From Nocardia sp. BMG111209 (GTDB taxonomy: Bacteria > Actinomycetota > Actinomycetes > Mycobacteriales > Mycobacteriaceae), in contig NZ_KB907310.1 in NCBI RefSeq assembly GCF_000381925.1, positions 704,840 through 768,839 on the forward strand: 64,000 bases of DNA, written 5' to 3'. Of this stretch, positions 45,059 through 55,016 are shown one piece after another. The first letter of the stretch is position 1; each line of letters begins with the position of its first letter. A program made the position numbers and the translations under genes. Below the pieces are notes generated by a model. It saw only the letters and a list, made by a program, of their open reading frames with translations, had not been told where the DNA came from and made no database searches.

Positions 45059-45393
45059 TCCCCGGTTGTCATCGACTCGACGGCTCTGCCGTGGGGTCTC
45101 CCAGCGGCTCCGCTTCGGCGGGGCCGCTGCGGCGTTTCCGGGGTACGCGGGCGGTAGAAGACGAGGCCGATCGCGGCCGAGGCGGCGATCAGCCCGAGCA
45201 GGATCATCGCGGTGACGCCGGCCATCCCGCCCAGCGGCGTCGCGGTGGCGGTGAACTGGAATTGCGGTTCGGCGGGTCCGGTGGCGGCGGTCACGGGCGG
45301 GCTGCCGCCGGAGGCGGTGCAGGCGCCGCCCGCCACGGTCAGCGCCAGTACGGCGAATACCGCGCCGGCCGGCAAGGTGGCATGGCGATTCAC
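44956..45393 (-). CDS. Small exported membrane protein, antisense to the rho 3' end
   Basis: A 145-residue protein I cannot name. The N-terminus is a signal peptide ([20 protein letters not shown]; not a good lipobox). A short extracytoplasmic stretch precedes a membrane helix at about 57-80 ([20 protein letters not shown]), and a basic tail follows. The GTG at 45393 has GGAGGAAGGAC upstream, a strong site, which is the main reason to believe the gene. The last ~34 codons run antisense to the end of rho (103-nt overlap). The tail after about residue 110 looks less protein-like, so a frameshift or a shorter natural end is possible. Confidence 0.58.
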   Translation of the reverse strand: MNRHATLPAGAVFAVLALTVAGGACTASGGSPPVTAATGPAEPQFQFTATATPLGGMAGVTAMILLGLIAASAAIGLVFYRPRTPETPQRPRRSGAAGRPHGRAVESMTTGDYSSRAPGAVLAICIRNSTLLLDFFRRSISRSMA

Positions 45394-45726
45394 GGCTGTC
45401 CTTCCTCCGGGGATCGCATGGTTCTCGATGAAACGAGACTCTATGAACGCCGCTGTTCACATTCGCGAGTAGCCGACTACTCGACTTCAGCGTGGCTCGA
45501 GACCTGGGAAGATCGCGTGCCCGTACTTCCTGGGGGAGCGGCCGCGGCGACCGGGAACAAGCCGCGACGGGGAGGTGTTTCAGAAGCGTGGGAAGCGCTC
45601 TGGCATACTGGTCCGCTGGTGCGGGCCCAGTCCCCGCGCACCACAACATCCCCGCCTGAGTCGGCTCCGGTTCACGTCCTCGATCGTGTCGAGGGCGACC
45701 CGGCGGCCATTTTCGAAAGGACACCC
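45394..45726. other. Intergenic region upstream of rpmE
   Basis: No gene seen. An extended -10-like TGGCATACT at 45601-45609 is the best promoter candidate for rpmE, leaving a leader of about 110 nt. GAAAGGA at 45714-45720 is the ribosome binding site of rpmE. Confidence 0.4.
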
Positions 45727-45954
45727 ATGAAGGCAGGAATTCACCCGACCTATGTGGCGACCACCGTCGTCTGCGGTTGTGGCAATACGTTCGAGACCCG
45801 CAGCACCAAGGAGTCGGGCCACATCACGGTCGAGGTCTGCTCGCAGTGCCACCCGTTCTACACGGGCAAGCAGAAGATCCTCGACACCGGCGGCCGCGTC
45901 GCCCGCTTCGAGGCCCGCTACGGCAAGCGCGCCAAGAAGGACGACGCCAAGTAG
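45727..45954 (+). CDS. rpmE: Ribosomal protein L31 (zinc-binding form)
   Basis: A 75-residue 50S subunit protein. Four cysteines Cys16, Cys18, Cys38 and Cys41 (VVCGCGNTF and [10 protein letters not shown]) form the zinc site of the C+ type. It ends with the basic [11 protein letters not shown] tail. The C+ form is used under zinc-sufficient conditions, and a zinc-free paralogue often exists elsewhere. The start ATG follows GAAAGGA with 6-nt spacing. Confidence 0.97.
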   Translation: MKAGIHPTYVATTVVCGCGNTFETRSTKESGHITVEVCSQCHPFYTGKQKILDTGGRVARFEARYGKRAKKDDAK

Positions 45955-46042
45955 CTACCCCGCCGACGCCCGTCCTGCTCAGCAGGCCGGGCGTCGGCGC
46001 GTTTCGCCGGAGGCGGCGCCGAAGACTAAGGAGCATTCCGCG

Positions 46043-47122
46043 ATGGCCGACAAGACGGCCCCGTCCGCGATCGACGACATCCTGGCCGAGTATTCCGGGC
46101 TGGAGGCGCAGCTGGCCGATCCGGCGCTGCACAACAACCCGGGTGAGGCCCGGCGCGTCGGTAAGCGGTTCGCCGAGCTCGCTCCGGTCATGTCCACCTA
46201 CACCAAGCTCTCGGCCGCCCGCGACGACCTCGATGCCGCGCGCGAACTGGCCGCCGACGACTCGGCCTTCGCGGCCGAGATTCCCGGCCTGGAGGAGCAG
46301 GTGGCGGAGCTGTCGAAAGCCCTCACCGACCTGCTCGCCCCGCGCGATCCGCACGACGCCGACGATGTGGTGCTCGAGGTGAAATCCGGCGAGGGTGGCG
46401 AGGAGTCGGCGCTGTTCGCCGCCGATCTGGCCCGGATGTACATCCGCTACGCCGAGCAGCACGGCTGGAAGGTCGAGGTGCTCGACGCCACCATCTCCGA
46501 CCTGGGCGGTTACAAGGAGGCCACGCTCTCGGTGAAGAGCCGGGAAGCGAGCCGGGACGGGGTGTGGTCGCGGCTGAAGTTCGAGGGCGGCGTGCACCGC
46601 GTGCAGCGGGTGCCGGTCACCGAATCGCAGGGCCGGATCCACACCTCCGCGGCCGGCGTGCTGATCTACCCGGAACCGGACGAGGTGGAACAGGTGCAGA
46701 TCGACGAATCCGATCTGCGCATCGACGTGTACCGGTCCTCGGGTAAGGGCGGTCAGGGCGTCAACACCACCGATTCGGCGGTGCGCATCACCCACCTGCC
46801 CACCGGCATCGTGGTGACCTGCCAGAACGAGCGCTCACAGCTGCAGAACAAGATCCGTGCCATGCAGGTGCTGTCGGCGCGATTGCAGCTGCTGGCCGAG
46901 GAGCAGGCCGACGCCGAGGCGGCCGCCGGGCGGGCCAGCCAGATCCGCACGGTCGACCGGTCCGAGCGCATCCGCACCTACAACTTCCCGGAGAACCGGA
47001 TCACCGATCACCGCATCGGCTTCAAGGCGCACAACCTGGATTCGGTGCTGGACGGTGAGCTGGACACCCTGCTGGACGCGCTCGGCGCGGCGGATCGGGC
47101 CGCGCGACTGGCCGCGGAATGA
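46043..47122 (+). CDS. prfA: Peptide chain release factor 1
   Basis: A 359-residue release factor for UAA and UAG. The codon-recognition tripeptide is PVT in [17 protein letters not shown], in place of the more common PAT but still the RF1 type. The catalytic GGQ is at 236-238 ([10 protein letters not shown]). Domain 1 is an N-terminal coiled coil of about 100 residues. Start ATG 46043 follows AGGAG at 46028-46032. It lies 88 nt after rpmE. prmC, which methylates the GGQ glutamine, follows. Confidence 0.96.
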   Translation: MADKTAPSAIDDILAEYSGLEAQLADPALHNNPGEARRVGKRFAELAPVMSTYTKLSAARDDLDAARELAADDSAFAAEIPGLEEQVAELSKALTDLLAPRDPHDADDVVLEVKSGEGGEESALFAADLARMYIRYAEQHGWKVEVLDATISDLGGYKEATLSVKSREASRDGVWSRLKFEGGVHRVQRVPVTESQGRIHTSAAGVLIYPEPDEVEQVQIDESDLRIDVYRSSGKGGQGVNTTDSAVRITHLPTGIVVTCQNERSQLQNKIRAMQVLSARLQLLAEEQADAEAAAGRASQIRTVDRSERIRTYNFPENRITDHRIGFKAHNLDSVLDGELDTLLDALGAADRAARLAAE

Positions 47123-47333
47123 CCCGGAAAATGTGAGTTGCATCGCTCTCACCTGCACGAACGCTATATGAGAGCGCCGTGAGAGGTCTGTGAGATGTTG
47201 GCTCCGAGGGCTGTGCTGCGGGTCGCGACGGCGCACAGTTGATCGTGTGAAACATGCCGACATGTCGCACCAGCGCGGACGCCCCGGCCGACGGGGTGGC
47301 TCGGTGTGCCGGACTGCCGGAAGAGGTCGAATC
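47123..47333. other. prfA-prmC intergenic region with dyads
   Basis: CGCTCTCA (47144-47151) and TGAGAGCG (47169-47176) are perfect 8-bp arms with a 17-nt loop. GTGAGA recurs twice just downstream (from 47179 and 47190). It may be a regulator site or a leader structure. No gene is seen. Confidence 0.35.
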
Positions 47334-48254
47334 ATGACTGACGTAGTCGTCGAGTCGGGCACAGTGAATTCCGTGAGTCGTGTGCCCTTGCGTACCACCG
47401 TCGTGGAAGCAACCGAAACCCTCGCCGCCGCCGGCGTGCACAGCCCGTACACCGACGCCGAACTGCTCGCCGCGCATGTGCTCGGCGTCGAGCGGACCCG
47501 GCTGGCGCTGGTTCCCATGCTGACGCCGGTACAGCTCGCCGAATACCGGCAGCTGGTGGCGCAACGCGCGGCCCGGGTCCCGCTCCAGCACCTCACCGGG
47601 GTGGCGGCGATGGGCGAGGTCGATCTCAGCGTCGGACCGGGCGTGTTCGTGCCCCGGCCCGAGACGGAACTGCTGTTCGCGTGGGCTCTGGCGCATCTGG
47701 AACTGACCGAGCGCGGTCATCGGCCGATCGTCGTCGATCTGTGCACGGGTTCCGGTGCGCTGGCGCTGGCCATCGCCCACGCCCGTCCCGACGCGCTGGT
47801 GCACGCGGTCGACCTCGATCCCACCGCCCTGAAGTGGGCCCGGCGCAATGCCGAGCGGCTGGCCGCCGAGGGTGACGCACCCATCGCCCTGTACGAGGGC
47901 GATGTCACCGCTCCCGAAACGCTGTCCGAGCTGAACGGCCGGGTCGACATGGTGGTCGCGAATCCGCCCTACATCCCGGCCGACGCGGCGCTGGATCCCG
48001 AGGTGATCGACCACGATCCGCATCTGGCCCTGTTCGGCGGCCCGGACGGGCTGGACGTGATCCGCCCGACGATCGGCACCATCGCCCGGCTGCTGCGTCC
48101 GGGCGGCGTGACCGCCGTGGAGCACGACGATTCGCACGGCTCCCGCGTCGCCGACCTGTTCGACGTGCACGACGACTTCCTGGACGTGGACGAACACCCC
48201 GATCTCGCGGGCCGGCCGCGGTTCGTCACCGCGCGGCGCATGCCCACCACCTGA
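47334..48254 (+). CDS. prmC: Release-factor glutamine methyltransferase
   Basis: A 306-residue SAM-dependent enzyme that methylates the Gln of the GGQ motif in release factors. The N-terminal helical domain (about 20-110) is followed by the methyltransferase fold: FVPRPETELL, IVVDLCTGSGALALAIA (SAM loop) and the active-site NPPY in VVANPPYIP. ATG 47334 follows AGAGG with about 7-nt spacing. About 20 residues precede the conserved start region, so an internal GTG at 47364 or 47373 is possible. An intrinsic terminator follows at 48259. Confidence 0.93.
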   Translation: MTDVVVESGTVNSVSRVPLRTTVVEATETLAAAGVHSPYTDAELLAAHVLGVERTRLALVPMLTPVQLAEYRQLVAQRAARVPLQHLTGVAAMGEVDLSVGPGVFVPRPETELLFAWALAHLELTERGHRPIVVDLCTGSGALALAIAHARPDALVHAVDLDPTALKWARRNAERLAAEGDAPIALYEGDVTAPETLSELNGRVDMVVANPPYIPADAALDPEVIDHDPHLALFGGPDGLDVIRPTIGTIARLLRPGGVTAVEHDDSHGSRVADLFDVHDDFLDVDEHPDLAGRPRFVTARRMPTT

Positions 48255-48258
48255 TCGG

Positions 48259-48291
48259 AAAACCGCCACCGCCCGCCGGTGGCGGTTTTTT
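48259..48291 (+). terminator. Intrinsic terminator after prmC
   Basis: AAAACCGCCACC and GGTGGCGGTTTT form a perfect 12-bp stem around a 7-nt loop, followed by further Ts to 48291. It separates prmC from the MarR-ABC cassette. Confidence 0.9.
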
Positions 48292-48302
48292 CGGCTGGTA
48301 AT

Positions 48303-48321
48303 TACCTCTGGTTCAGAGGTA
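48303..48321. promoter_or_regulatory. MarR operator upstream of the ABC exporter cassette
   Basis: TACCTCTG and CAGAGGTA are perfect 8-bp arms with a 3-nt spacer (GTT). The site overlaps the start of the -10 box TATTCT (48320-48325) of the marR-type gene, so binding would block the promoter of the whole cassette. Confidence 0.68.
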
Positions 48322-48325
48322 TTCT
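48320..48325 (+). promoter_or_regulatory. -10 box for the MarR-ABC cassette
   Basis: TATTCT lies 6 nt before ATG 48332, with no Shine-Dalgarno. A leaderless transcript is likely. Confidence 0.5.
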
Positions 48326-48331
48326 CGGAAT

Positions 48332-48822
48332 ATGAGTCGTTCGTCCAGCTCAGGATCCGCCGCGGCCGACGCGGAGCTGGTCGGTGCGCTGCTCGGCTCG
48401 TTCGGGCGGTTCCGGCGGCAGGTGGCGCGGCTGGCGGGCCGATCGTTCGACCGGTCCGGGGTCAGCGATTCGCAGGCCGAGTTCCTGCGCCTGGTGGGCC
48501 GCAATCCGGGCATCTCGGTGAAGGCCGCCGCGGCCGAGATGGGGTTGGCGGCCAACAGCGTCTCCACCTTCGTCACCGCCCTGGTACACGCGGATCTGCT
48601 GATGCGCGAACAGGATCCGGCCGATCGCCGGGTCACCCGGCTGAGCCTGCCGGTGCCGGTGCAGCGGCTCGTGGACGAAACCCGCAGGCGCCGACACACA
48701 TTCATCACCGCGGCACTGGACGAACTGACCGCCGAGGAGCGCGCCGACCTGATCCGCGGGCTCGCTGCGGTGAACAGGATGACCGATCTGCTGCACGAAC
48801 GAGAACAAGGAGAGGTGAGCCG

Positions 48823-48826
<4 letters not shown>
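48332..48826 (+). CDS. MarR-family regulator of an ABC exporter
   Basis: A 164-residue protein with helices for dimerisation at both ends and the winged helix in between: VKAAAAEMGLAANSVSTFVT (about 63-82, recognition helix) and the wing MREQDPADRRVTRLSL with the DRR hallmark. First gene of a three-gene cassette; its stop overlaps the ABC ATPase start (GTGA). The palindrome at 48303-48321 is its likely own operator. Release by the exporter's substrate is the expected mode of induction. Confidence 0.9.
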
Positions 48827-49674
<848 letters not shown>

Positions 49675-50538
49675 ATTCCCGCCGCTGCGCCACGCCCCGC
49701 ACGGCCCGGCACGATTGCTCGTGCTGGCCTCGCGGGTCGGCACTTTCGCACTCATCGAGTTGCAGAAATTGCGTCACGACCGCACCGAGCTGGTCACCCG
49801 GGCCGTGCAGCCCGCGCTGTGGATGCTGATCTTCGGCACCACATTCTCGCGGCTGCGCAGCATCCCGACCGGCTCGCTGCCCTATCTGGATTTCCTCGCG
49901 CCGGGCATCATCGCGCAGTCCGCGCTGTTCATCGCGATCTTCTACGGCATCCAGATCATCTGGGACCGGGACGCGGGGATCCTCAACAAACTGATGGTCA
50001 CCCCCACCCCGCGGTCCGCGCTGATCGCCGGGAAATGCTTCGCCGCGGGGGTGCGCTCGGTCGCCCAGGTGGTGATCATCGTGGTGCTGTCGCTGGTGAT
50101 GGGCGTGCACATGACGGTCAATCCGCTGAAGCTGCTCGGCGCGGTGGTCGCGGTGATGCTGGGCGCCTCGTTCTTCTCCTGTCTGTCGATGACCATCGCC
50201 GGGCTGGTCGGCCAGCGCGATCGGCTGATGGGGATCGGCCAGGCGATCACCATGCCGCTGTTCTTCGCCTCGAACGCGCTGTACCCGCTGGATCTGATGC
50301 CGGGCTGGTTGAAGGTGATCAGTCACATCAATCCGCTGAGCTACGAGGTGGAGATACTGCGCGGCCTGCTGGTCGGCGCCGGCTACCGGCTCTGGCTGGA
50401 CCTGGGCGTGCTGATCCTCGCCGCGGTCGTCGGAATAGTCTGCGCCTCTTCGCTTCTGGGACGGCTCACCCGGTGACCGCCCGGACCGCCGCAGTCGCAA
50501 CGGTCGCCCCGGCCGCCCGCGCGGCGGTGCCGAAGCAA

Positions 50539-50544
50539 TAGACT
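50539..50544 (+). promoter_or_regulatory. -10 box for leaderless sua5
   Basis: TAGACT lies 7 nt before GTG 50552, without a Shine-Dalgarno. Confidence 0.5.
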
Positions 50545-50551
50545 CTGCGCC

Positions 50552-51217
50552 GTGAGTATCGTCTACGACTGCTCCGATCCCGATTCCCGATCCGCGGGTC
50601 TGACCGCCGCGCGGACCACGCTGAAATCCGGACGGCTGGCCGTCATCCCGACCGACACCGTGTACGGACTGGCCGCCGACGCGTTCGATTCCGCCGCGGT
50701 GAGTTCCCTGCTGGCGGCCAAGCGCCGCGGCCGGGACATGCCCGTCCCGGTCCTGGTGGGTTCGTGGAACACCATCGACGGGCTGGTGTTCCATGTGCAG
50801 CAGCAGACCCGCGACCTGATCCGCGCGTTCTGGCCGGGCGGCCTGAGCCTGGTGGTACAGCAGGCCCCGTCGCTGGCCTGGGACCTGGGTGACGCCCGCG
50901 GCACGGTGATGCTGCGGATGCCGCTGCATCCCGTCGCCCTGGAGCTGCTGCGCGAGGTGGGCCCGCTGGCGGTGTCCAGCGCGAACGTGTCCGGGCAGCC
51001 CGCGGCCGCCACGGTCGGCGAGGCCCGCGATCAGCTGGGCGAGCTGGTGGGGGTGTATCTGGACGGCGGCAAGGCCGAGCACGGCGTCGCCTCGACCATC
51101 GTGGATCTCACCGGCGACCGGCCACGCGTGCTGCGCGCCGGTGCGGTCACGGTGGATCAGGTCGCGGAGGTGCTGGGCATGCCGGCCGACGAGCTGACCG
51201 CCGAGCCGACGCGGTGA
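50552..51217 (+). CDS. tsaC: L-threonylcarbamoyladenylate synthase (TsaC/Sua5)
   Basis: A 221-residue enzyme that makes threonylcarbamoyl-AMP from threonine, bicarbonate and ATP, the first step of t6A37 modification of tRNAs reading ANN codons. The YrdC signature is clear: GRLAVIPTDTVYGLAADAF (about 28-46), AKRRGRDMPVPVLVG and AVSSANVSGQPAAATV. The C-terminal linker and domain of long Sua5 forms are absent or short. GTG 50552 is preceded at 7 nt by TAGACT. It follows the ABC cassette (75-nt gap) and precedes wecA by 11 nt. Confidence 0.93.
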   Translation: MSIVYDCSDPDSRSAGLTAARTTLKSGRLAVIPTDTVYGLAADAFDSAAVSSLLAAKRRGRDMPVPVLVGSWNTIDGLVFHVQQQTRDLIRAFWPGGLSLVVQQAPSLAWDLGDARGTVMLRMPLHPVALELLREVGPLAVSSANVSGQPAAATVGEARDQLGELVGVYLDGGKAEHGVASTIVDLTGDRPRVLRAGAVTVDQVAEVLGMPADELTAEPTR

Positions 51218-51228
51218 CGGCCTGGTAG

Positions 51229-52395
51229 ATGGTGTTCAGTCAGGGCGCGGTCGTCCCGCTGCGCGAGCTGTTGCTGGTACTGCTGATCTCGGCGGTGGCG
51301 ACCATGCTGGCGGTCGGCGGGGTGCGGGTGCTCGCCATCGCCTTCGGTGCGGTCGCGATCCCGCGGGAACGGGATGTGCACACCAAACCGACGCCGCGGA
51401 TGGGCGGCGTCGGCATGTACATCGGCATCGTCGCGGCGGTGTTGTTCGCGCATCAATTGCCGGCGCTGCGCCGGGGTTTCGATTTCGCGCCGGATATCCC
51501 CGCGGTGCTGGTCGCGGGCACGCTGATCGTGCTGGTCGGGATCATCGACGATCGCTGGGGATTGGACGCGTTCACGAAATTCGTGGGCCAGATCACGGCC
51601 GCCGGCGTGATGGCCGTGATGGGCCTGAGCTGGGTGCTGATCTACAACCCGTTCACGAACTCGACCGTGGTGCTGGACCAGTTGGTGGGTGGTCTCGCGA
51701 CCGTCCTGATCACGGTCACCATGATCAACGCGATGAATTTCGTCGACGGTATGGACGGACTCGCGGCCGGACTGGGTTTGATCGCGGCCGTCGCGGTATT
51801 CGTGTTCTCCATCGGTTTGCTCTACGAACAGGGCGGTTCCACCGACACCTATCCGCCGGCCCTGCTCGCGGCCGCGCTCGCCGGTGCCTGCCTGGGATTT
51901 CTGCCGCACAATTTCCAGCCGGCCCGGATATTCATGGGGGATTCCGGCTCGATGCTGATCGGCCTGATGCTGGCCGCGATCTCGACCGGCGCCTCCGGGC
52001 GAATTCCGCTGCAGGGATACGGCACGCGCGACATCGTGGGTCTGCTGTCGCCGTTGTTCCTGGTCGGCGCGGTCATGTTCATTCCGGTCCTGGATCTGGT
52101 GCTGGCGATCGTGCGGCGGGTGCGCGCGGGGGTCAGTTTCTCCACGCCGGACAAAATGCATCTGCATCACCGGCTGCTGCAGATCGGCCATTCCCAGCGC
52201 CGCGTGGTGCTGCTGATCTACATGTGGGTCGGAATCCTGGCATTCGGAGCGGTCGGTACGTCGCTGATGGATCGCCGGCTGGTATTGCTGTTGCTCGCCG
52301 CGGGCCTGCTTTTCGCACTCCTGGTGACGGCGGTGCCGTCGTTGCGCGTGGCGGTGGGGCTGCGGCGCCGCATTCCGCGCGACCGGACGCCGTGA
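51229..52395 (+). CDS. wecA: UDP-GlcNAc:polyprenyl-phosphate GlcNAc-1-phosphate transferase
   Basis: A 388-residue membrane enzyme with about 11 helices. It moves GlcNAc-1-phosphate to decaprenyl phosphate, which starts the linker between arabinogalactan and peptidoglycan in mycolic-acid bacteria. Hallmarks are PTPRMGGVGMYIG, VLVGIIDDRWGLD, the catalytic NAMNFVDGMDGLAAG, FMGDSGSMLIG and the C-terminal DKMHLHHRLLQIGHS. ATG 51229 is 11 nt after the tsaC stop and lacks a good ribosome binding site, so coupling is likely. The same position next to atp genes is conserved in mycobacteria. Confidence 0.93.
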   Translation: MVFSQGAVVPLRELLLVLLISAVATMLAVGGVRVLAIAFGAVAIPRERDVHTKPTPRMGGVGMYIGIVAAVLFAHQLPALRRGFDFAPDIPAVLVAGTLIVLVGIIDDRWGLDAFTKFVGQITAAGVMAVMGLSWVLIYNPFTNSTVVLDQLVGGLATVLITVTMINAMNFVDGMDGLAAGLGLIAAVAVFVFSIGLLYEQGGSTDTYPPALLAAALAGACLGFLPHNFQPARIFMGDSGSMLIGLMLAAISTGASGRIPLQGYGTRDIVGLLSPLFLVGAVMFIPVLDLVLAIVRRVRAGVSFSTPDKMHLHHRLLQIGHSQRRVVLLIYMWVGILAFGAVGTSLMDRRLVLLLLAAGLLFALLVTAVPSLRVAVGLRRRIPRDRTP

Positions 52396-52446
52396 GCTAC
52401 GCCACGGCGAGCAAATCGGGCGCTACGCGGCCCTGACGCCGTCGAG

Positions 52447-52452
52447 TACAGT
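52447..52452 (+). promoter_or_regulatory. -10 box for leaderless AtpI-like gene
   Basis: TACAGT lies 8 nt before GTG 52461; no Shine-Dalgarno. It may start the ATP synthase transcript. Confidence 0.45.
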
Positions 52453-52460
52453 GGGCAGCC

Positions 52461-52919
52461 GTGAACGCCGAATCCCACGACTCTGACCGGCAGCCGGGCG
52501 AGGCGCCCGTACGCGCCCCCCGCGCGGACGATTCGGCGCTGCGGGCCGCCCTGCGCTACGGCGTGGGCGGGCTGGCCGTGCTGGTGGTGGTCTCGGCCGT
52601 GGTGTCGACCGTCGTCGCCGGCCTGCCGGGCCTGTGGGGTGCGCTGATCGGCGCGGCCATCGGCGGATTCTTCATTCTCGCCACCGCGGTGCTGGTGCTG
52701 CGCACCGCGTCGCTGGATACCGGCATCCAGGGCATGGTGATGCTCGCGAGCTGGGTCGGCAAACTTCTGGTCGTCGTGATCGTTGTGGCGGTTCTCAAAC
52801 ACTTCGATTTTTATAGCCGAGGCGCATTATTCCTGACAGTACTGGGTGCGTTGCTCATCGTACTGGGTGCGGAAACGTACGGCCTGCTGCGCCAACGGGT
52901 TCCGTATGTCGATAGCTGA
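52461..52919 (+). CDS. AtpI-like membrane protein upstream of the ATP synthase operon
   Basis: A 152-residue protein with four hydrophobic helices (about 35-53, 56-80, 90-111, 122-142) and a polar N-terminus of about 30 residues. It lies where AtpI or Rv1303-like proteins lie in other actinobacteria. AtpI helps assemble the c-ring or handle magnesium in other bacteria; that role here is inferred from position. The start is GTG 52461 with a -10 box 8 nt upstream. It has no strong sequence motif. A gap of 345 nt separates it from atpB. Confidence 0.75.
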   Translation: MNAESHDSDRQPGEAPVRAPRADDSALRAALRYGVGGLAVLVVVSAVVSTVVAGLPGLWGALIGAAIGGFFILATAVLVLRTASLDTGIQGMVMLASWVGKLLVVVIVVAVLKHFDFYSRGALFLTVLGALLIVLGAETYGLLRQRVPYVDS

Positions 52920-53249
52920 CGGGATGCCGTCGATCAAGATCGACAATTTGGATATGGGCACCCCCTACACAGCGTCGTAGATACCTTGGTAAACTCTTTA
53001 CCGTAAGCACACGAAACCGGGGGTCGATCCCCTACGATCGATACCGGCAGGTTATGCTTACTGCCGTGCCGGACCTGCATGGTTCGGCTCTGCACCGTCG
53101 ACGATGTCGCCGACGTACAGACGCCAGGGGCGGTAACTCCGCACAGCTGCTGACGAACTTCGAGCCGACTCGAGTCGACCACCAGATCGTCAATGTCCGA
53201 TCGAACCGTAGGCTAGCGATAGCCTGCGGCCCGAACACGGGAGAGAACG
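52920..53249. other. Region upstream of atpB with three dyads
   Basis: No gene is supported. GGTAAA-CTC-TTTACC at 52988-53002, GGCAG/CTGCC at 53046-53065 and AGGCTA-GCGA-TAGCCT at 53210-53225 are inverted repeats. TAGGCT at 53209-53214 and TATGCT at 53053-53058 resemble -10 boxes, but neither has a good -35. It probably holds the main atp promoter and leader. Confidence 0.4.
53239..53245 (+). promoter_or_regulatory. Ribosome binding site that points to a CTG start of atpB
   Basis: GGGAGAG ends 4 nt before CTG 53250 but 19 nt before TTG 53265. An in-frame stop at 53220-53222 excludes any start further up, so the choice is CTG or TTG. Confidence 0.5.
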
Positions 53250-53264
53250 CTGAGCGTCACCACC

Positions 53265-54041
53265 TTGGCCGGCGAGTTTCACGCGCCGTCCCTAGATGAC
53301 TTCTTCCCGAAGGCTGTGCTCTTCCAGGGAACGGTCTTCGAGCTGGACCGATTGATGCTCATTCGCATCCTCATGTCGGCAGTGCTGATCGCGATCCTGA
53401 TGGTCGCTTTCCGGCGGCCGCAGATCGTCCCGCGTGGTCTACAGAACGTCGCCGAATCCGGCTTGATGTTCGTCCGCGAGCAGATCTGCGACGAGGTCCT
53501 CGGCAAGGAAACCGGCAAACGGTATTTCCCGCTGATCGCGACCATCTTCTTCACGGTGTTGTTCCTGAACTTCTCGGGTGTCATCCCGTTCCTGAACATC
53601 TCCTCCAACGCGCGTATCGGTATGCCGTTGGTGCTGGCCGTGATCGCGTACATCGCCTTCAACTACATCGGAATCAAGAAGTACGGCTTCTGGAAGTACA
53701 TGCGCTCGTCCATCGTGGTGCCCGATGTGCCGCCCGCGATGCACGTGCTGCTGATTCCGATCGAGTTCATCTCGACCTTCGTCCTGCGCCCGTTCACGCT
53801 GACCGTCCGTCTGATGGCGAACATGCTGGCCGGCCACATCATGCTGGTGTTGTTCTTCAGCGCGACACAGTTCTTCCTGTTCGACGGTGCCGCATGGATG
53901 AAGGGCCTGTCCCCGTTCTCGCTGCTCGGCGGCTTCGCCTTCACGCTCTTCGAGCTGTTGGTGATCTTCCTGCAGGCGTACGTCTTCGCGCTGCTGACCG
54001 CTGTGTACATCGGTCTCGCGCAGCACGCGGACGCGCATTAA
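53265..54041 (+). CDS. atpB: ATP synthase F0 subunit a
   Basis: A 258-residue membrane subunit (263 if CTG 53250 is the start) forming the proton half-channels. Conserved stretches are RYFPLIATIFFTVLFLNFSG, the channel helix with the essential Arg in FVLRPFTLTVRLMANMLAGH, and the last helix LFELLVIFLQAYVFALLTAV. No ATG or GTG is available: the frame opens at 53223 and holds only CTG 53250 and TTG 53265 before the conserved part. I list TTG as the conventional start, but the ribosome binding site favours CTG, giving the N-terminus (M)SVTTLAGEFH. First gene of atpBEFHAGDC. Confidence 0.93.
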   Translation: MAGEFHAPSLDDFFPKAVLFQGTVFELDRLMLIRILMSAVLIAILMVAFRRPQIVPRGLQNVAESGLMFVREQICDEVLGKETGKRYFPLIATIFFTVLFLNFSGVIPFLNISSNARIGMPLVLAVIAYIAFNYIGIKKYGFWKYMRSSIVVPDVPPAMHVLLIPIEFISTFVLRPFTLTVRLMANMLAGHIMLVLFFSATQFFLFDGAAWMKGLSPFSLLGGFAFTLFELLVIFLQAYVFALLTAVYIGLAQHADAH

Positions 54042-54057
54042 CTCGCACAAGAACTGA

Positions 54058-54354
<297 letters not shown>

Positions 54355-54359
54355 TTGCC

Positions 54360-54920
54360 ATGAACGAGATGTATCTGCTCGCGGCGGACGAGGGTAGTTC
54401 CGATCACAACCCCTTGCTCCCCGAGCCATACGACATCATCTGGTCGGCGGTCTGCATCGTCGTCATCGGGTTCGTCTTCTTCAAGTACGTGATCCCGCGG
54501 CTGACGAAGGTACTCGACGAGCGTTCCGAGAAGATCGAAGGCGGTATCGCCAAGGCCGAGGCCGCACAGGCCCAGGCCCAGCAGACGCTGCAGGCATACC
54601 AGCAGCAACTCGCCGAGGCCCGCCTCGAGGCCGCGCGCATCCGCGAGGACGCGCGCACCCAGGGTCAGCAGATCCTGGCCCAGATGAAGGCCGACGCGCA
54701 GGCCGAGGCCGACCGCATCGTCGCCGCCGGGCATTCCCAGCTCGAGGCGCAGCGGCAGCAGATCGTCACCGAGCTGCGTGGCGAACTCGGCCGCACGGCG
54801 GTCGATCTGGCCGAGAAGATCATCGGCCAATCTGTGTCGGATGCGGCCAAACAGGCGGCGTCGATCGACCAGTTCCTCGCAGAATTGGACGAACAGGCCG
54901 GCATCGGGGTCGGAAGGTAA
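54360..54920 (+). CDS. atpF: ATP synthase F0 subunit b
   Basis: A 186-residue stalk subunit. One membrane helix at about 25-45 ([20 protein letters not shown]) is followed by a long charged, Ala/Gln-rich coiled coil (about 50-155, for example [20 protein letters not shown]) and a C-terminal part that contacts delta ([20 protein letters not shown]). It is a conventional b subunit. No second, delta-fused b gene is present, unlike mycobacteria, where atpH encodes a b-delta fusion. The start follows the atpE stop by 5 nt. Confidence 0.95.
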   Translation: MNEMYLLAADEGSSDHNPLLPEPYDIIWSAVCIVVIGFVFFKYVIPRLTKVLDERSEKIEGGIAKAEAAQAQAQQTLQAYQQQLAEARLEAARIREDARTQGQQILAQMKADAQAEADRIVAAGHSQLEAQRQQIVTELRGELGRTAVDLAEKIIGQSVSDAAKQAASIDQFLAELDEQAGIGVGR

Positions 54921-55016
54921 CGACCACCTGCGCGGGTCGGTGGTCGATGGAGGTATGCGGAGTGACCTCGTAGGCTGCGCCGCGAAGGTAAAACCAACAC
55001 AGTGAAAGTGGGAAGC

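Noticed and set aside
42746..45724. A 992-codon minus-strand frame opposite rho
   Set aside because: Low-complexity translation caused by the GC-rich rho insert; no start signal or domain. Only the shorter frame at 44956-45393 in another phase has gene-like features.
53054..53299. A short plus-strand frame in the atpB upstream region
   Set aside because: Arg-rich, no ribosome binding site, and it runs out of frame into atpB.
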